Origin: Anaerobacillus arseniciselenatis
GTDB lineage: Bacteria > Bacillota > Bacilli > Bacillales > Anaerobacillaceae
Assembly: GCF_001865995.1 (NCBI RefSeq)
Contig: NZ_MLQQ01000005.1
Location: forward strand, 1 to 64,000
DNA length: 64,000 nucleotides
Reading direction: 5' to 3'
Positions 26,243 to 35,012 of the stretch are shown here, piece after piece. Both the position numbers and the translations under genes were made by a program. The stretch's first letter is position 1; the number at the start of each line of letters is the position of its first letter. Under the pieces are notes generated by a model. It saw only the letters and a list, made by a program, of their open reading frames with translations, was not told where the DNA came from and searched no databases.

Positions 26243-26271
26243 AGTATAGTGTGATTGATAATCATTGTCAA
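26243..26271 (-). promoter_or_regulatory. Fur-controlled promoter of the iron-binding protein gene
   Basis: Minus-strand TTGACA (26266-26271), 17-base spacer, TATACT (26243-26248). The Fur box TGATAATCATTGTCA (plus strand, 26256-26270) overlaps the -35 box and spacer. Confidence 0.88.
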
Positions 26272-26349
26272 TGTATTCCGTAAAAATATTTTTTGTTTTT
26301 TAATAGTTTCACAGATTTGTCAAATAATATGCTCAGATTAAATTAAAAA

Positions 26350-26371
26350 CTCCCTCGTTTCATAGAGGGAG
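26350..26371 (-). terminator. terminator after iron transporter ATPase gene
   Basis: Minus-strand stem CTCCCTC/GAGGGAG followed by TTTTTAATTT. It separates the ATPase transcript from the binding protein-permease transcript. Confidence 0.85.
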
Positions 26372-26391
26372 CTTGTTAGTTTCCGTATATT

Positions 26392-27450
26392 TTATTCAAC
26401 AACACAAACTAAATCAGATTTTATATTAAAGGAAACGACCGATCCAACTTCAATATCTTGTTCCATCGGTGCATAAATAACCATCGGTTCTGCTGATGGA
26501 TCTGATTGTAAATTTACATATAGCTCTTGATATTCCCCACTATATGTGACTCGATCGACGGTTCCACAATAACTTCCTTCGCCTTCAGCGACAATTTGAC
26601 AGCCTTCTGGGCGAATCGAAAGTTTTACATTTTCACACATGCCATCTGTCTGATTAGGAAGGCATACCGTACCGATCGTTGTTGTAACATGTTTTAAATC
26701 TTTTTCTAATTTACCTGTAATTAAATTTGTTTTACCAAGAAATTGCGCGACGAAACAGTTTTTCGGGCAGCGATACATATCTCGAGGTGAAGCGACTTGC
26801 TGAATTACGCCATCTTTCATCACGACCACTTTATCAGAAACTGCAAAGGCATCCTTCTGGTCGTGGGTAACGATAATCGCGGTAGTATTTGCTTTTCTTA
26901 AAATATTCGTCACGTCAAAACGCATTTTTTCACGAAGACCTGCGTCTAAATTACTGAACGGTTCATCCATTAATACCACATGGGGACGTGGCGCAAGTGC
27001 TCTTGCTAAAGCGACACGCTGCTGCTGTCCACCTGATAATTCACTCGGGAGACGATTAGCGTACTCTGCTAATCCTACAAGCTCTAATACTTCAAGCGCT
27101 CGTTCTTTTCGTTCACTTCGCTTCCATTTATTTAAACCAAACATCACATTTTTCTCAATTGTTAAATGCGGAAATAAGGCATAATCTTGAAACACCATAC
27201 CAATTCCACGTTTTTCTGGTGGTAATGAGCGGTGATCATCGTAAACAACTTGATCTCCAATGGAAATTTTTCCTGTGCTAGGTTGTTCGAAGCCTGCGAT
27301 CATTCTCAGTGTTGTCGTTTTTCCACAACCACTAGGTCCTAACAACGTAATAATTTCCCCTTGTTCAATCTCCAAATCTAACGTATCCACTGCTGGTTGT
27401 AGTGATTTATTAAAAAACTTCGACACTTGCTCTAGATGAATAAAGCTCAC
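26392..27450 (-). CDS. ferric iron ABC transporter ATP-binding protein
   Basis: About 352 residues, FbpC-like. Walker A is GPSGCGKTT (near residue 38), the signature is LSGGQQQR, and Walker B is VVLMDEPFSNLD. A TOBE-type regulatory domain occupies about 240-350. It powers the neighbouring iron permease. The GTG at 27450 is chosen, with AAGGGGG 9 bases upstream; an in-frame TTG at 27459 abuts the same site. It is transcribed ahead of the binding protein but ends in its own terminator. Confidence 0.92.
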   Translation of the reverse strand: MSFIHLEQVSKFFNKSLQPAVDTLDLEIEQGEIITLLGPSGCGKTTTLRMIAGFEQPSTGKISIGDQVVYDDHRSLPPEKRGIGMVFQDYALFPHLTIEKNVMFGLNKWKRSERKERALEVLELVGLAEYANRLPSELSGGQQQRVALARALAPRPHVVLMDEPFSNLDAGLREKMRFDVTNILRKANTTAIIVTHDQKDAFAVSDKVVVMKDGVIQQVASPRDMYRCPKNCFVAQFLGKTNLITGKLEKDLKHVTTTIGTVCLPNQTDGMCENVKLSIRPEGCQIVAEGEGSYCGTVDRVTYSGEYQELYVNLQSDPSAEPMVIYAPMEQDIEVGSVVSFNIKSDLVCVVE

Positions 27451-27529
27451 GATACCCAACCCCCTTAGACAAATATGTATCTGCCTTATTTATTCTTAAC
27501 TCATATATATTCTCAATAGCTTTTCTTAA

Positions 27530-27584
27530 TGATAATGATTTTCATTGTAGATCGATTATATCACAGGGCTTTTTTAACCGTCAA
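27530..27584 (-). promoter_or_regulatory. Fur-controlled promoter of the iron ATPase gene
   Basis: Minus-strand TTGACG (27579-27584), 18-base spacer, TATAAT (27555-27560). A Fur box TGATAATGATTTTCA (27530-27544) sits just downstream of the -10 box. Confidence 0.83.
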
Positions 27585-27749
27585 TAAAGTTCAAAAGGTT
27601 GTCACAGTTTTTCGAAAGCCTTTACAAATTATTTTTTCTGAATTAATTTTATTTTCATGCGCAACAATATCGACTTTAACGGTTATTTTCCCCTTACCAG
27701 GAAACTCTCCTATCCCTTTCTATACTTTCTATACTTTCTATACCTTTCT

Positions 27750-28904
27750 CTATCGTCCAATCTTTTCTTTCTCGAGCAACGCTCTTTGGCCAGTCATTTC
27801 TACTTTAAAGTCAACACTGATTTCAAACTCTGTTTGTTGCCAACCCGTTTCTTCCCAATTTAACGTGTCAAAAAATTGATAATTATTCGCCCAAATGCGA
27901 TGCCCCATTAACCACGGTTCAACATTCTTTTCCTGCATTTTAGCAATCACATCTCTTAGTTCCTCTTCTATCTCTTCATTCATTTTTTCGTTAATTTTCA
28001 ATATTAACTCTTTTGATAGACGAATTTCAGCTGTTGAAAGTTCGACAACTTCTCCGCCTCCTTTTATTTCAAGGTGATATTTAATAGGATCTGTTTTTTC
28101 AAAATCAATATCAACCTTTAGACTTATTCTTGAAAGGGCAACCTTCAACGCTTCACTTTCATGCTCAATGTCAATGGTATAATTCATTGGTCCGACTTCT
28201 TTTCTTTTCATCAAACGACTCATCGCAACCTCATCATCGAGTAACTTAGTTACTAGCCGATGATCTTGAAAAACCGCCATGTTTTCGATCCTAATATCGC
28301 CCTCTACTATTTTTGCTAACGGAATCACCGACGCACGTGAGATCATATTCATATCCCTTATAAATTGAAATAACTTCACATCAGTGGTTCGGCCGACTTT
28401 CTGATCTGCTTGGAAAAAGCGGTTTAAATACAGTGCTGGCAAATTCACGAGTGGCGATTCTAACGCAATAAACTCTTCTGCTGATCCTTCTTCAATAATA
28501 AGTAAATAAATTTGATTAGCAATCTCAGGAGTTCGGTCTAACAAATCTATGACTTCTTTTAGACTTTCTCTTGCTACAGCCTCACTTATTGTCACTACTT
28601 TTAAATGTCCTAAAAAAAGAACCGTTGGAGTATTCGCTTCTAAGTTGCCGATTGCATCCCATAACGTTTCACCTTCAGCGGTAAATACTTCAAACTCTTT
28701 ATCCATCGGTGAGGCTCCTTCATCAGTAGTCGAGCGAAGGAGCGGAATTTGAATGGTTACAGCATAACTACCTTCTTCCTCTCCTTGATCAATACTTAAG
28801 CCTACAATCATAGATCGGTGATCAATTTCTCGCGAGTCTTCAACACACCCTAACAGAGGAGCTACAACAATGACCAACATGATGAAAATTCTTAACTTTT
28901 TCAT
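27750..28904 (-). CDS. Ger(x)C family spore germination lipoprotein (GerAC type)
   Basis: A 384-residue lipoprotein with a signal peptide and lipobox PLLGC (Cys20). The body follows the GerAC layout: an N-terminal domain (REIDHRSMIVGLSIDQG) and the conserved C-terminal domain with WLMGHRIWA. It is the C subunit of a germinant receptor in the spore inner membrane. It overlaps the B subunit gene by 4 bases. Confidence 0.93.
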   Translation of the reverse strand: MKKLRIFIMLVIVVAPLLGCVEDSREIDHRSMIVGLSIDQGEEEGSYAVTIQIPLLRSTTDEGASPMDKEFEVFTAEGETLWDAIGNLEANTPTVLFLGHLKVVTISEAVARESLKEVIDLLDRTPEIANQIYLLIIEEGSAEEFIALESPLVNLPALYLNRFFQADQKVGRTTDVKLFQFIRDMNMISRASVIPLAKIVEGDIRIENMAVFQDHRLVTKLLDDEVAMSRLMKRKEVGPMNYTIDIEHESEALKVALSRISLKVDIDFEKTDPIKYHLEIKGGGEVVELSTAEIRLSKELILKINEKMNEEIEEELRDVIAKMQEKNVEPWLMGHRIWANNYQFFDTLNWEETGWQQTEFEISVDFKVEMTGQRALLEKEKIGR

Positions 28905-29998
28905 TTGTTATTTCCATGCGCCCCTTTCTTGACGATTAAATATAAAAGTAAAACGATCGGTACGAAAAGAGAATAAATAAGTTGATTATAGCCCACATAT
29001 ACCCAAGCGACATTTACAAAGCTTTCGGTAAAAAGAGTAATTATAAATATGAAGGCATGTACTCCAATAACTAATAAAACCCTTCTTTGTATAGAAAAAA
29101 TTCGCTCTACTAAAAAGACGGCAAACCACGTTTGAATAATCATGATTTTATAATAAGCAATCAGCCAAACACCGATAAAATATAAATCTAACCTTTCAAA
29201 CACCCCTGTTCTCGTTGATGTCGATTGGACTAACGCGGTGGCAGGGGATAAAAGCCGTAACGATTGCTCAAATCCAAACGTCCCTAACACAACGATACTA
29301 AGAGAAGCAAAAATAACCATAATACCTAACAACGCTAAGCTAATCGGTTTCCAGACAGATGTCCCTTTTTGGACATACGGTAAAAAGCCTAAAAGAGCTA
29401 CTACACCTGCATACCTTGCCATATCGGAAAGCGAGCTTTTCAAAAATGTCCATACATCTGTCGACCACACGGGTGGAATGTACACCCACTTGAAATAGTC
29501 GCTGAACCCTAAATATATAATCGTTAAAAGAACAACAGCTTCCAAAAAGATTAACGATACGACGAAACGAGTAATCGCTGTAATACCGTAAAGCACTCCG
29601 ATAGCCGAAACAACGATAAATAATAACATCGGTATCCATCGCTCTGTATTGCGAAGTAAGTACGTGCTTGTCATTAGACCTAGCCCTTCAACACCCCAAA
29701 CTATCGAGGCGATCGTACTTGCTAAAAAATAAATACCTATTACTGCATACAGCCATTTCCACATTGATTGCTTTAATTCCTTAAAGAGGTCATAGCTGTC
29801 ATATTTTGAACAAAAAACTTTAATTAAAAAGGCAAGTAATAAATAGGGAAAAACAGCAACGATCACTTTTAACCAGGCGCTGCGAATTTCTTCATCAGCG
29901 ACATACGGTAAAAAAGCTACTCCTAATGTAATTGTAGAACAAAACGTAAACGCAAAAATTTCAATTCCACGAAACTGCCTCACCGGTGTTAAATTCAT
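28901..29998 (-). CDS. endospore germination permease (GerAB type)
   Basis: A 365-residue membrane protein with about ten transmembrane helices, resembling amino acid permeases of the GerAB group. The B subunit is thought to bind the germinant. The ATG at 29998 is chosen behind AAAGGGTGG; an in-frame GTG 9 bases upstream overlaps that site. It lies between the A and C subunit genes. Confidence 0.93.
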   Translation of the reverse strand: MNLTPVRQFRGIEIFAFTFCSTITLGVAFLPYVADEEIRSAWLKVIVAVFPYLLLAFLIKVFCSKYDSYDLFKELKQSMWKWLYAVIGIYFLASTIASIVWGVEGLGLMTSTYLLRNTERWIPMLLFIVVSAIGVLYGITAITRFVVSLIFLEAVVLLTIIYLGFSDYFKWVYIPPVWSTDVWTFLKSSLSDMARYAGVVALLGFLPYVQKGTSVWKPISLALLGIMVIFASLSIVVLGTFGFEQSLRLLSPATALVQSTSTRTGVFERLDLYFIGVWLIAYYKIMIIQTWFAVFLVERIFSIQRRVLLVIGVHAFIFIITLFTESFVNVAWVYVGYNQLIYSLFVPIVLLLYLIVKKGAHGNNK

Positions 29999-30121
29999 CG
30001 TATCCACCCTTTAAATATACTCATACAAATCGTTTATGGCATGACCGCCGCCACCTAACATGGAAAGTCGGACGCCGGCCCTAACCAACAAGCCACTAAC
30101 CGACTTTTACTAATCAACAAA

Positions 30122-31582
30122 TCAAATTTTACTTTTATACGTTTGAATAACTTGTTTTATCTCTTCATACTTAATCGGCATAGCCGGGGAAACATATGGT
30201 CTTGAAAAGGAATTAATGTGACAGATGTGTATAAAAATTACACAAAACCCTAAGGCAAACCCATACAAACCAAAAGTAGCAGCAATAATTAATAAGCCGT
30301 ATCGGACCGTCCGTAGTGATGCCACGAAATCCCACGACGGGGAAACGAATGAGGCTATTGCAGTTAGTGCAATAACTATGACCATTAAACTACTGACTAG
30401 CCCCGCCTCTACCGCTGCCGTTCCAATAATTAGACCACCAACGATACCAATCGTTTGACCGACAAAGCTAGGTAAACGTATACTTGCTTCTACTAAAATG
30501 TCCAAGGCTAACATCATCATAAATGCTTCAGCAGCTGCCGGAAACGGGATTTGTGTTCTTGATTCGGCAATGGCAAACGCTAATGTTTGCGGTATCAGTT
30601 CAGGGTGGAAGGCAACTAAAGCAACGTATAGTGCTGGTATCGCCGTTGCAATAATCATACAAAATAAACGTAACGCACGAACAAAAGCAATAGTCCAAAC
30701 CGAGCTAAAGCTACGATCTCCACTCGGCAAATAAAAATCAAACACTGATATGGGGATGATCGTCGCTTGTCCTGAATTATCTAAAAAAAGAGCTACTTTC
30801 CCTTCTGTTAATGCAAATGCGACTTGGTCTGGTCTTTCAGTTAACAAAACTTGTGGAAAAACAGATAACGGTGCATTTACTATTTGTTTGTTTAATTGCC
30901 CTATATTTAAAAGGTTATCAATTTCTACACTTTCGATTCTCCTTTCTAGTTCTTCTAACATACTTTGTTCTGCCGCACCTTCAAAATACATGACAGATAC
31001 ATTGGTATGAGTGATAGTACCAACTGTGTATACCTTAGTTTTTAAGCGTGGGTCTTTAATTAATTGTCTCATGAGTGCGAGATTAGACGTCATATCCTCA
31101 ATAAAACCTATTTTAGGACCGTACACTTGATATTCTGTCGTCGGTTCTTCAATCGCTCGCTTTTGTTGACTAGAAAGGGAAATTTGAATAGGAAAGCCCC
31201 TACTCTTATGACAAATAACACTGCTATCTAATATTGCATTAACGACCTCTTTCCAAGTCTTCAACTCATTCATATCTGCGCTATATATACAATAGCGGAG
31301 GTCCTCTAACTCCAGTTCTTCATTACTACTAGTTAATGGACGAATCACACTGCTCTCAAGCAACTCTTCATTAATAGCACCGACAAAATAATAAATAAAT
31401 ACTTCCTCACCATTCGCTAACGGAACAATTCGAGTAATTAAATCACTACAATCAGCAAAGATCTTTTCCATTGTATGTTTAAAATCGATACTGTTAAGAT
31501 CTACTTCATCTTCAATATTTAAGTTTTTCAATACCCCGTTAATGTCCCCCAACGAGTTATGTCTCCCATTAATAATACTCAT
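30122..31582 (-). CDS. spore germination protein (GerAA type)
   Basis: A 486-residue protein. A hydrophilic N-terminal domain covers about 1-280. Five to six transmembrane helices follow, with the hallmarks FPAAAEAFMMMLALDILVEA and RLPSFVGQTIGIVGGLIIG. The A subunit forms an oligomeric channel in the germinant receptor. The ATG at 31582 is used, with GAGGGG just upstream; an in-frame ATG 12 bases earlier precedes that site. The A-B-C order equals gerA of B. subtilis, but the germinant cannot be read from sequence. Expression would be under forespore sigma-G; I did not identify the promoter. Confidence 0.93.
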   Translation of the reverse strand: MSIINGRHNSLGDINGVLKNLNIEDEVDLNSIDFKHTMEKIFADCSDLITRIVPLANGEEVFIYYFVGAINEELLESSVIRPLTSSNEELELEDLRYCIYSADMNELKTWKEVVNAILDSSVICHKSRGFPIQISLSSQQKRAIEEPTTEYQVYGPKIGFIEDMTSNLALMRQLIKDPRLKTKVYTVGTITHTNVSVMYFEGAAEQSMLEELERRIESVEIDNLLNIGQLNKQIVNAPLSVFPQVLLTERPDQVAFALTEGKVALFLDNSGQATIIPISVFDFYLPSGDRSFSSVWTIAFVRALRLFCMIIATAIPALYVALVAFHPELIPQTLAFAIAESRTQIPFPAAAEAFMMMLALDILVEASIRLPSFVGQTIGIVGGLIIGTAAVEAGLVSSLMVIVIALTAIASFVSPSWDFVASLRTVRYGLLIIAATFGLYGFALGFCVIFIHICHINSFSRPYVSPAMPIKYEEIKQVIQTYKSKI

Positions 31583-31671
31583 ACTACCCCTCATTATTAA
31601 TCCAATATTTTAAAGGTAGTGTTTAGCTAAATTGAATTTTTTATTCCAATTTTACACTTTAGTGGAAACAA

Positions 31672-31812
31672 GAAAAGCGCAGGCGCCTTGTTCACCCCTG
31701 AAAAGCGTTGGAGAGCCAGCGACGGTTTATCTCCCCCTTGAGATACATCTCCGAGTAGATAAACATCGATGGATCGAAACGCTCGAAGGGGTAGGCGCCG
31801 GAGCTAGACAAC
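31672..31812. repeat. intergenic repeat with GCGC-rich ends
   Basis: Plus-strand GAAAAGCGCAGGCGCCTTG begins it and GGTAGGCGCCGGAGCTAGAC ends it. On the minus strand this is the TGTCTAGCTCCGGCGCCTA...GCGCCTGCGCTTTTC element that I recognise from other Bacillaceae intergenic regions. It is non-coding; a remnant lies at 12706-12750. Confidence 0.6.
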
Positions 31813-31817
31813 AAAAA

Positions 31818-31850
31818 CGAGGGTGTCCTACTACTAATAGGACACCCTCG
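31818..31850 (-). terminator. terminator after CsoR-family gene
   Basis: Perfect 13-bp stem CGAGGGTGTCCTA/TAGGACACCCTCG followed on the minus strand by TTTTTGTTGT. Confidence 0.85.
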
Positions 31851-31929
31851 TTTAATGCGTTTGAAAATACATATATTGATTTTTGCGGACAATCAGCGCA
31901 CCAATAAAACGACGAAGCGATGCTAAAAC

Positions 31930-31960
31930 AATTCAAAACTCAAAACTCTTCACTCAAAAC
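31930..31960. repeat. CTCAAAA heptad tract after csoR-like gene
   Basis: CAATTCAAAACTCAAAACTC with TTCACTCAAAACTAC, a few bases after the stop codon. It resembles the tract after acpS at 15790-15830. Confidence 0.5.
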
Positions 31961-31962
31961 TA

Positions 31963-32226
31963 CTAACGAATTTTCACCAATAAATTAACCGCTTCTTTGA
32001 TCGTCTCGTCGGTATCTTCGCCGTTTTCAATTTGCTTGCGAATACAATCTTCTAAGTTAACACTAACGACGACACCAATTGTTCGATCTAAGGCGTTTCT
32101 TACAGCTGCTAGCTGTGTAACAACATCTTGGCAGTCTTTTTCTTCATCCATCATTTTAATAATTCCTCGAACTTGCCCTTCGATTCTCTTTAATCTATTT
32201 TTTACTTTATCATCGTATTTTTCCAT
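31963..32226 (-). CDS. CsoR/RcnR family metal- or persulfide-sensing repressor
   Basis: An 87-residue all-helical repressor of the DUF156 family (NRLKRIEGQVRGIIKMM). Copper-sensing CsoR uses Cys-His-Cys. Here the corresponding residues are Cys32, Asn57 and Cys61 (DCQDVV and VNLEDC), so the middle histidine is missing. That pattern is closer to CstR, which senses persulfides with two cysteines, than to copper CsoR. It is divergent from the ba3 oxidase genes. Whether the signal is copper, another metal or sulfide cannot be fixed from sequence. Confidence 0.88.
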   Translation of the reverse strand: MEKYDDKVKNRLKRIEGQVRGIIKMMDEEKDCQDVVTQLAAVRNALDRTIGVVVSVNLEDCIRKQIENGEDTDETIKEAVNLLVKIR

Positions 32227-32338
32227 AATAAATTCCTCCGTAAATTTAATAAAATCAGAAATCCGACAATTACTACCTCTATTTTATGATATGCGCGCCC
32301 TTGAAGCAATGTAAATTATCTTTTTAAAACTCTTCAAA

Positions 32339-32354
32339 TGTGACTTATGTCACA
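32339..32354. promoter_or_regulatory. FNR/CRP-type operator before the ba3 oxidase genes
   Basis: TGTGACTTATGTCACA, a perfect TGTGA-N6-TCACA palindrome. Its centre is about 41.5 bases upstream of the start predicted from the TATAAT at 32375, the classical class II activator position. Confidence 0.78.
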
Positions 32355-32374
32355 GAATTACAAATCAATCTCTT

Positions 32375-32380
32375 TATAAT
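32375..32380 (+). promoter_or_regulatory. -10 box of the ba3 oxidase promoter
   Basis: TATAAT with no recognisable -35 box 17 bases upstream (ACAGAA), which fits an activator-dependent promoter. The 5' leader would be about 158 bases long. Confidence 0.6.
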
Positions 32381-32545
32381 AGTAGAAGAATTAAGTTTTT
32401 ACGTTTTCTACTGATTTTATGTTTTATACCAAACTTAAGTTACAAACTGTCACTATTTATTCAAACTTTTATGAAAAGTCACTCTTATTTTTCCTATATT
32501 ATGTATCTATGGGGGTCTTAATTATCATGACAAGGAGGGGATTAC

Positions 32546-32707
32546 ATGGCTAAAAATAATAGTAACCTTGAACCAAACAGAAACCATGTTCCAACAGAAA
32601 CTAATTCATCATCGTTAAAAGGAACGCTTATTTTTACAATGTCGATCGGTTTATTTATCGTATTATCTTGGTCAGCAATTTTCTTTTTATTCTTAAATAG
32701 AATGTAA
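32546..32707 (+). CDS. ba3-type cytochrome c oxidase subunit IIa
   Basis: A 53-residue protein with a polar N-terminus and one transmembrane helix (GTLIFTMSIGLFIVLSWSAI, ending FFLFLNRM). Size, topology and position before subunits II and I match the subunit IIa family of ba3 oxidases. AAGGAGGGG lies 6 bases before the ATG. Confidence 0.82.
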   Translation: MAKNNSNLEPNRNHVPTETNSSSLKGTLIFTMSIGLFIVLSWSAIFFLFLNRM

Positions 32708-32730
32708 CACTCGGGAGGGGGAATTATTTT

Positions 32731-33201
32731 ATGCATTTACATCGTTATGAAAAAATTTGGTTAACATTTGGTATTGGCTCACTTGTTATCTTTTTAACTG
32801 TTTTGGGCGTGAGCGCATTTGCTTTTGGACAACAACCACCAAGTCACATGGCTAAAGTTGATCCACAAAACGTAAGGGACGCGGCACCATTCGATGAGCC
32901 TGGCTTACGACAAATAAATGAAACGACTTACCAAGCGAACATTATCGCTATGGCTTTTACTTATCAACCTAATAAAATTGAAGTTCCAGTTGGGTCTACG
33001 GTTCGTTTTCATGTAACGAGCTCTGACGTTGTTCACTCGTTTACAATTCCAAATACGAACGTAAACTTCATGGTAACACCTGGACATATTAATATGGCTG
33101 AACATACATTTACAGAGGCTGGTTCTTACCTCGTTCTATGTAACGAGTATTGCGGTACGGGGCATCATTATATGCAAATGACAATTGAGGTGGTCGAATG
33201 A
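32731..33201 (+). CDS. ba3-type cytochrome c oxidase subunit II
   Basis: A 156-residue membrane-anchored protein with one N-terminal helix (WLTFGIGSLVIFLTVLGVSA) and an external cupredoxin domain. The CuA ligands are visible: a histidine in DVVHSFTIP, and CNEYCGTGHHYM with two cysteines, histidine and methionine. It accepts electrons from cytochrome c. AGGGGG precedes the ATG. It overlaps the subunit I gene by 4 bases. Confidence 0.94.
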   Translation: MHLHRYEKIWLTFGIGSLVIFLTVLGVSAFAFGQQPPSHMAKVDPQNVRDAAPFDEPGLRQINETTYQANIIAMAFTYQPNKIEVPVGSTVRFHVTSSDVVHSFTIPNTNVNFMVTPGHINMAEHTFTEAGSYLVLCNEYCGTGHHYMQMTIEVVE

Positions 33202-34898
33202 GAAATTCAGCATTAAAAGTTGAAGATTATAATTCAAATATCGGGACTACAGTAGCACCAAAAGATGCTAAGTTAAGTATGGCCCACATATATATTGCGT
33301 TTTCTGCATTTTTAGTCGGCGCGATTGCCGGACTTTTGCAAGGTTTAGTTAGAGGTGGCATGATTGAGCTACCAAACTGGCTCGGATATTATCAGATTTT
33401 AACAGCGCACGGTGTTTTACTTGCACTTGTATTTACTACTTATTTTATATTCGCATTTTTATTTGCTGGGATGAGCCGAACTCATGGAGCTTTCAGTGAT
33501 CGACTTCGTAAGCTTGGCTGGACGGGTTTTACGGTCCTAACGATCGGTACACTTTTAGCAGCAATTTTAATTATTTTAAATGAAGCTTCTGTTCTTTATA
33601 CTTTTTACGCACCATTAACCGCACACCCACTATATTATGTCGGTTTAACACTGTTCGTTGTTGGTAGTTGGATTAGTGGAGCAACACTTCTTGGGCATTA
33701 TTTTGGTTGGAAAAAAGCGCATAAAGGCGAGCGTACTCCGTTGTTCGGTTATATGACTGTTGCAACCATTGTTTTATGGATCATTGCTTGTTTAGGAGTG
33801 GCAGTATTAGTCTTATTACAAATGATTCCTTGGGCGTTTGGACTTACAGATGAAATTAATGTTTTATTAAGTCGTACACTTTTCTGGTATTTCGGGCATC
33901 CATTAGTATATTTCTGGTTATTACCAGCTTACATTGCTTGGTATGTTTCAATACCTAAGATCATCGGCGGAAAGTTATTTAGTGACTCTCTTGCTCGTAT
34001 GGCATTCGTTTTATTCTTATTATTCTCAATCCCAGTAGGATTTCACCACCAGCTGATGGAATCTGGGATTTCAGAAATGTGGAAATTCATTCAAACAGTA
34101 CTAACTTTCGTTGTTATCGTTCCTTCATTAATGACCGCTTTCTCGATTTTCGGAACGTTTGAGCAAACTGGTCGCGCTAAAGGCGGTACTGGTATCTTAT
34201 ACTGGTTGCATAAACTTCCTTGGAAGGATGTTCGTTTCTTTGCGCCGTTCATGGGAATGATCATCTTTATCCCTGCAGGAGCCGGTGGAATTATAAATGC
34301 TAGTTTCCAAATGAATGCAGTGATCCACAACACTCTTTGGGTTGTAGGGCACTTCCATTTAACAGTCGGATCAACAGTGTTACTAACATTCTTCGGTATT
34401 TCGTATTGGTTAATTCCACATTTAACTGGAAGAAAATTCACACCATTTTTAAATCGTTTAGGTATGGTACAAACTTGGTTATGGGCGATCGGTATGTTCT
34501 TCATGTCTGGTGCGATGCACTTAATTGGTTTACTAGGTGCACCTCGTCGTACAGCTTATACGACATATCAAAACCATCCTGATGCATTAGTTTGGTTTGA
34601 AGGAATTTTCACTAACTATGTAACGATTGCGATCGGTGGCGTGATTTTATTCGTCGCTGCTGTAATGATGTTTTATAACTTCATTTATATGACATGGTTA
34701 GCTCCTAAAGGTGATACTGAATTCCCAATTAGTGAACCAGCAGAAGATGCATCAGAAACACCGAAAGTCTTTGAAAACTGGAAACTATGGATTGGAATTG
34801 CGATTGTATTAATTTTATTTGCTTACACAATCCCGATTTACGATATGATCGTAAACGCACCTCCAGGATCACCAACGTTTGATTTCCTGATAAAATAA
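33198..34898 (+). CDS. ba3-type cytochrome c oxidase subunit I
   Basis: A 566-residue haem-copper oxidase of the B family with about thirteen transmembrane helices. Haem and CuB histidines are seen in LTAHGVLLAL, FGHPLVYFWLLPAY, GFHHQL and WVVGHFHLTVG. This class reduces oxygen with high affinity and pumps protons at reduced stoichiometry. It is translationally coupled to subunit II by an ATGA overlap. No subunit III gene follows. Confidence 0.95.
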   Translation: MRNSALKVEDYNSNIGTTVAPKDAKLSMAHIYIAFSAFLVGAIAGLLQGLVRGGMIELPNWLGYYQILTAHGVLLALVFTTYFIFAFLFAGMSRTHGAFSDRLRKLGWTGFTVLTIGTLLAAILIILNEASVLYTFYAPLTAHPLYYVGLTLFVVGSWISGATLLGHYFGWKKAHKGERTPLFGYMTVATIVLWIIACLGVAVLVLLQMIPWAFGLTDEINVLLSRTLFWYFGHPLVYFWLLPAYIAWYVSIPKIIGGKLFSDSLARMAFVLFLLFSIPVGFHHQLMESGISEMWKFIQTVLTFVVIVPSLMTAFSIFGTFEQTGRAKGGTGILYWLHKLPWKDVRFFAPFMGMIIFIPAGAGGIINASFQMNAVIHNTLWVVGHFHLTVGSTVLLTFFGISYWLIPHLTGRKFTPFLNRLGMVQTWLWAIGMFFMSGAMHLIGLLGAPRRTAYTTYQNHPDALVWFEGIFTNYVTIAIGGVILFVAAVMMFYNFIYMTWLAPKGDTEFPISEPAEDASETPKVFENWKLWIGIAIVLILFAYTIPIYDMIVNAPPGSPTFDFLIK

Positions 34899-34950
34899 TT
34901 GTTGGAGATTGATATTGTAATCTAAGCTCAAATGAGCTAAACACACAAAA

Positions 34951-34995
34951 AGGGCTGTCCCATAAAAAAGTGTCAGACACTTAAGGGACAGCTCT
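34951..34995 (+). terminator. terminator after the oxidase genes
   Basis: Stem AGGGCTGTCCC/GGGACAGCTCT (one G-T pair) then CTTTTATT. The loop contains GTGTCAGACAC. It may also serve the convergent rhodanese gene. Confidence 0.8.
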
Positions 34996-35012
34996 CTTTT
35001 ATTACGGTAAAA

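Noticed and set aside
31632..31936. Overlapping frames on both strands between gerA-type and csoR-like genes
   Set aside because: They translate a known type of intergenic repeat and a terminator stem.
34091..34504. 137-codon frame antisense to oxidase subunit I
   Set aside because: It is a shadow frame of a strongly conserved gene and has no start signal.
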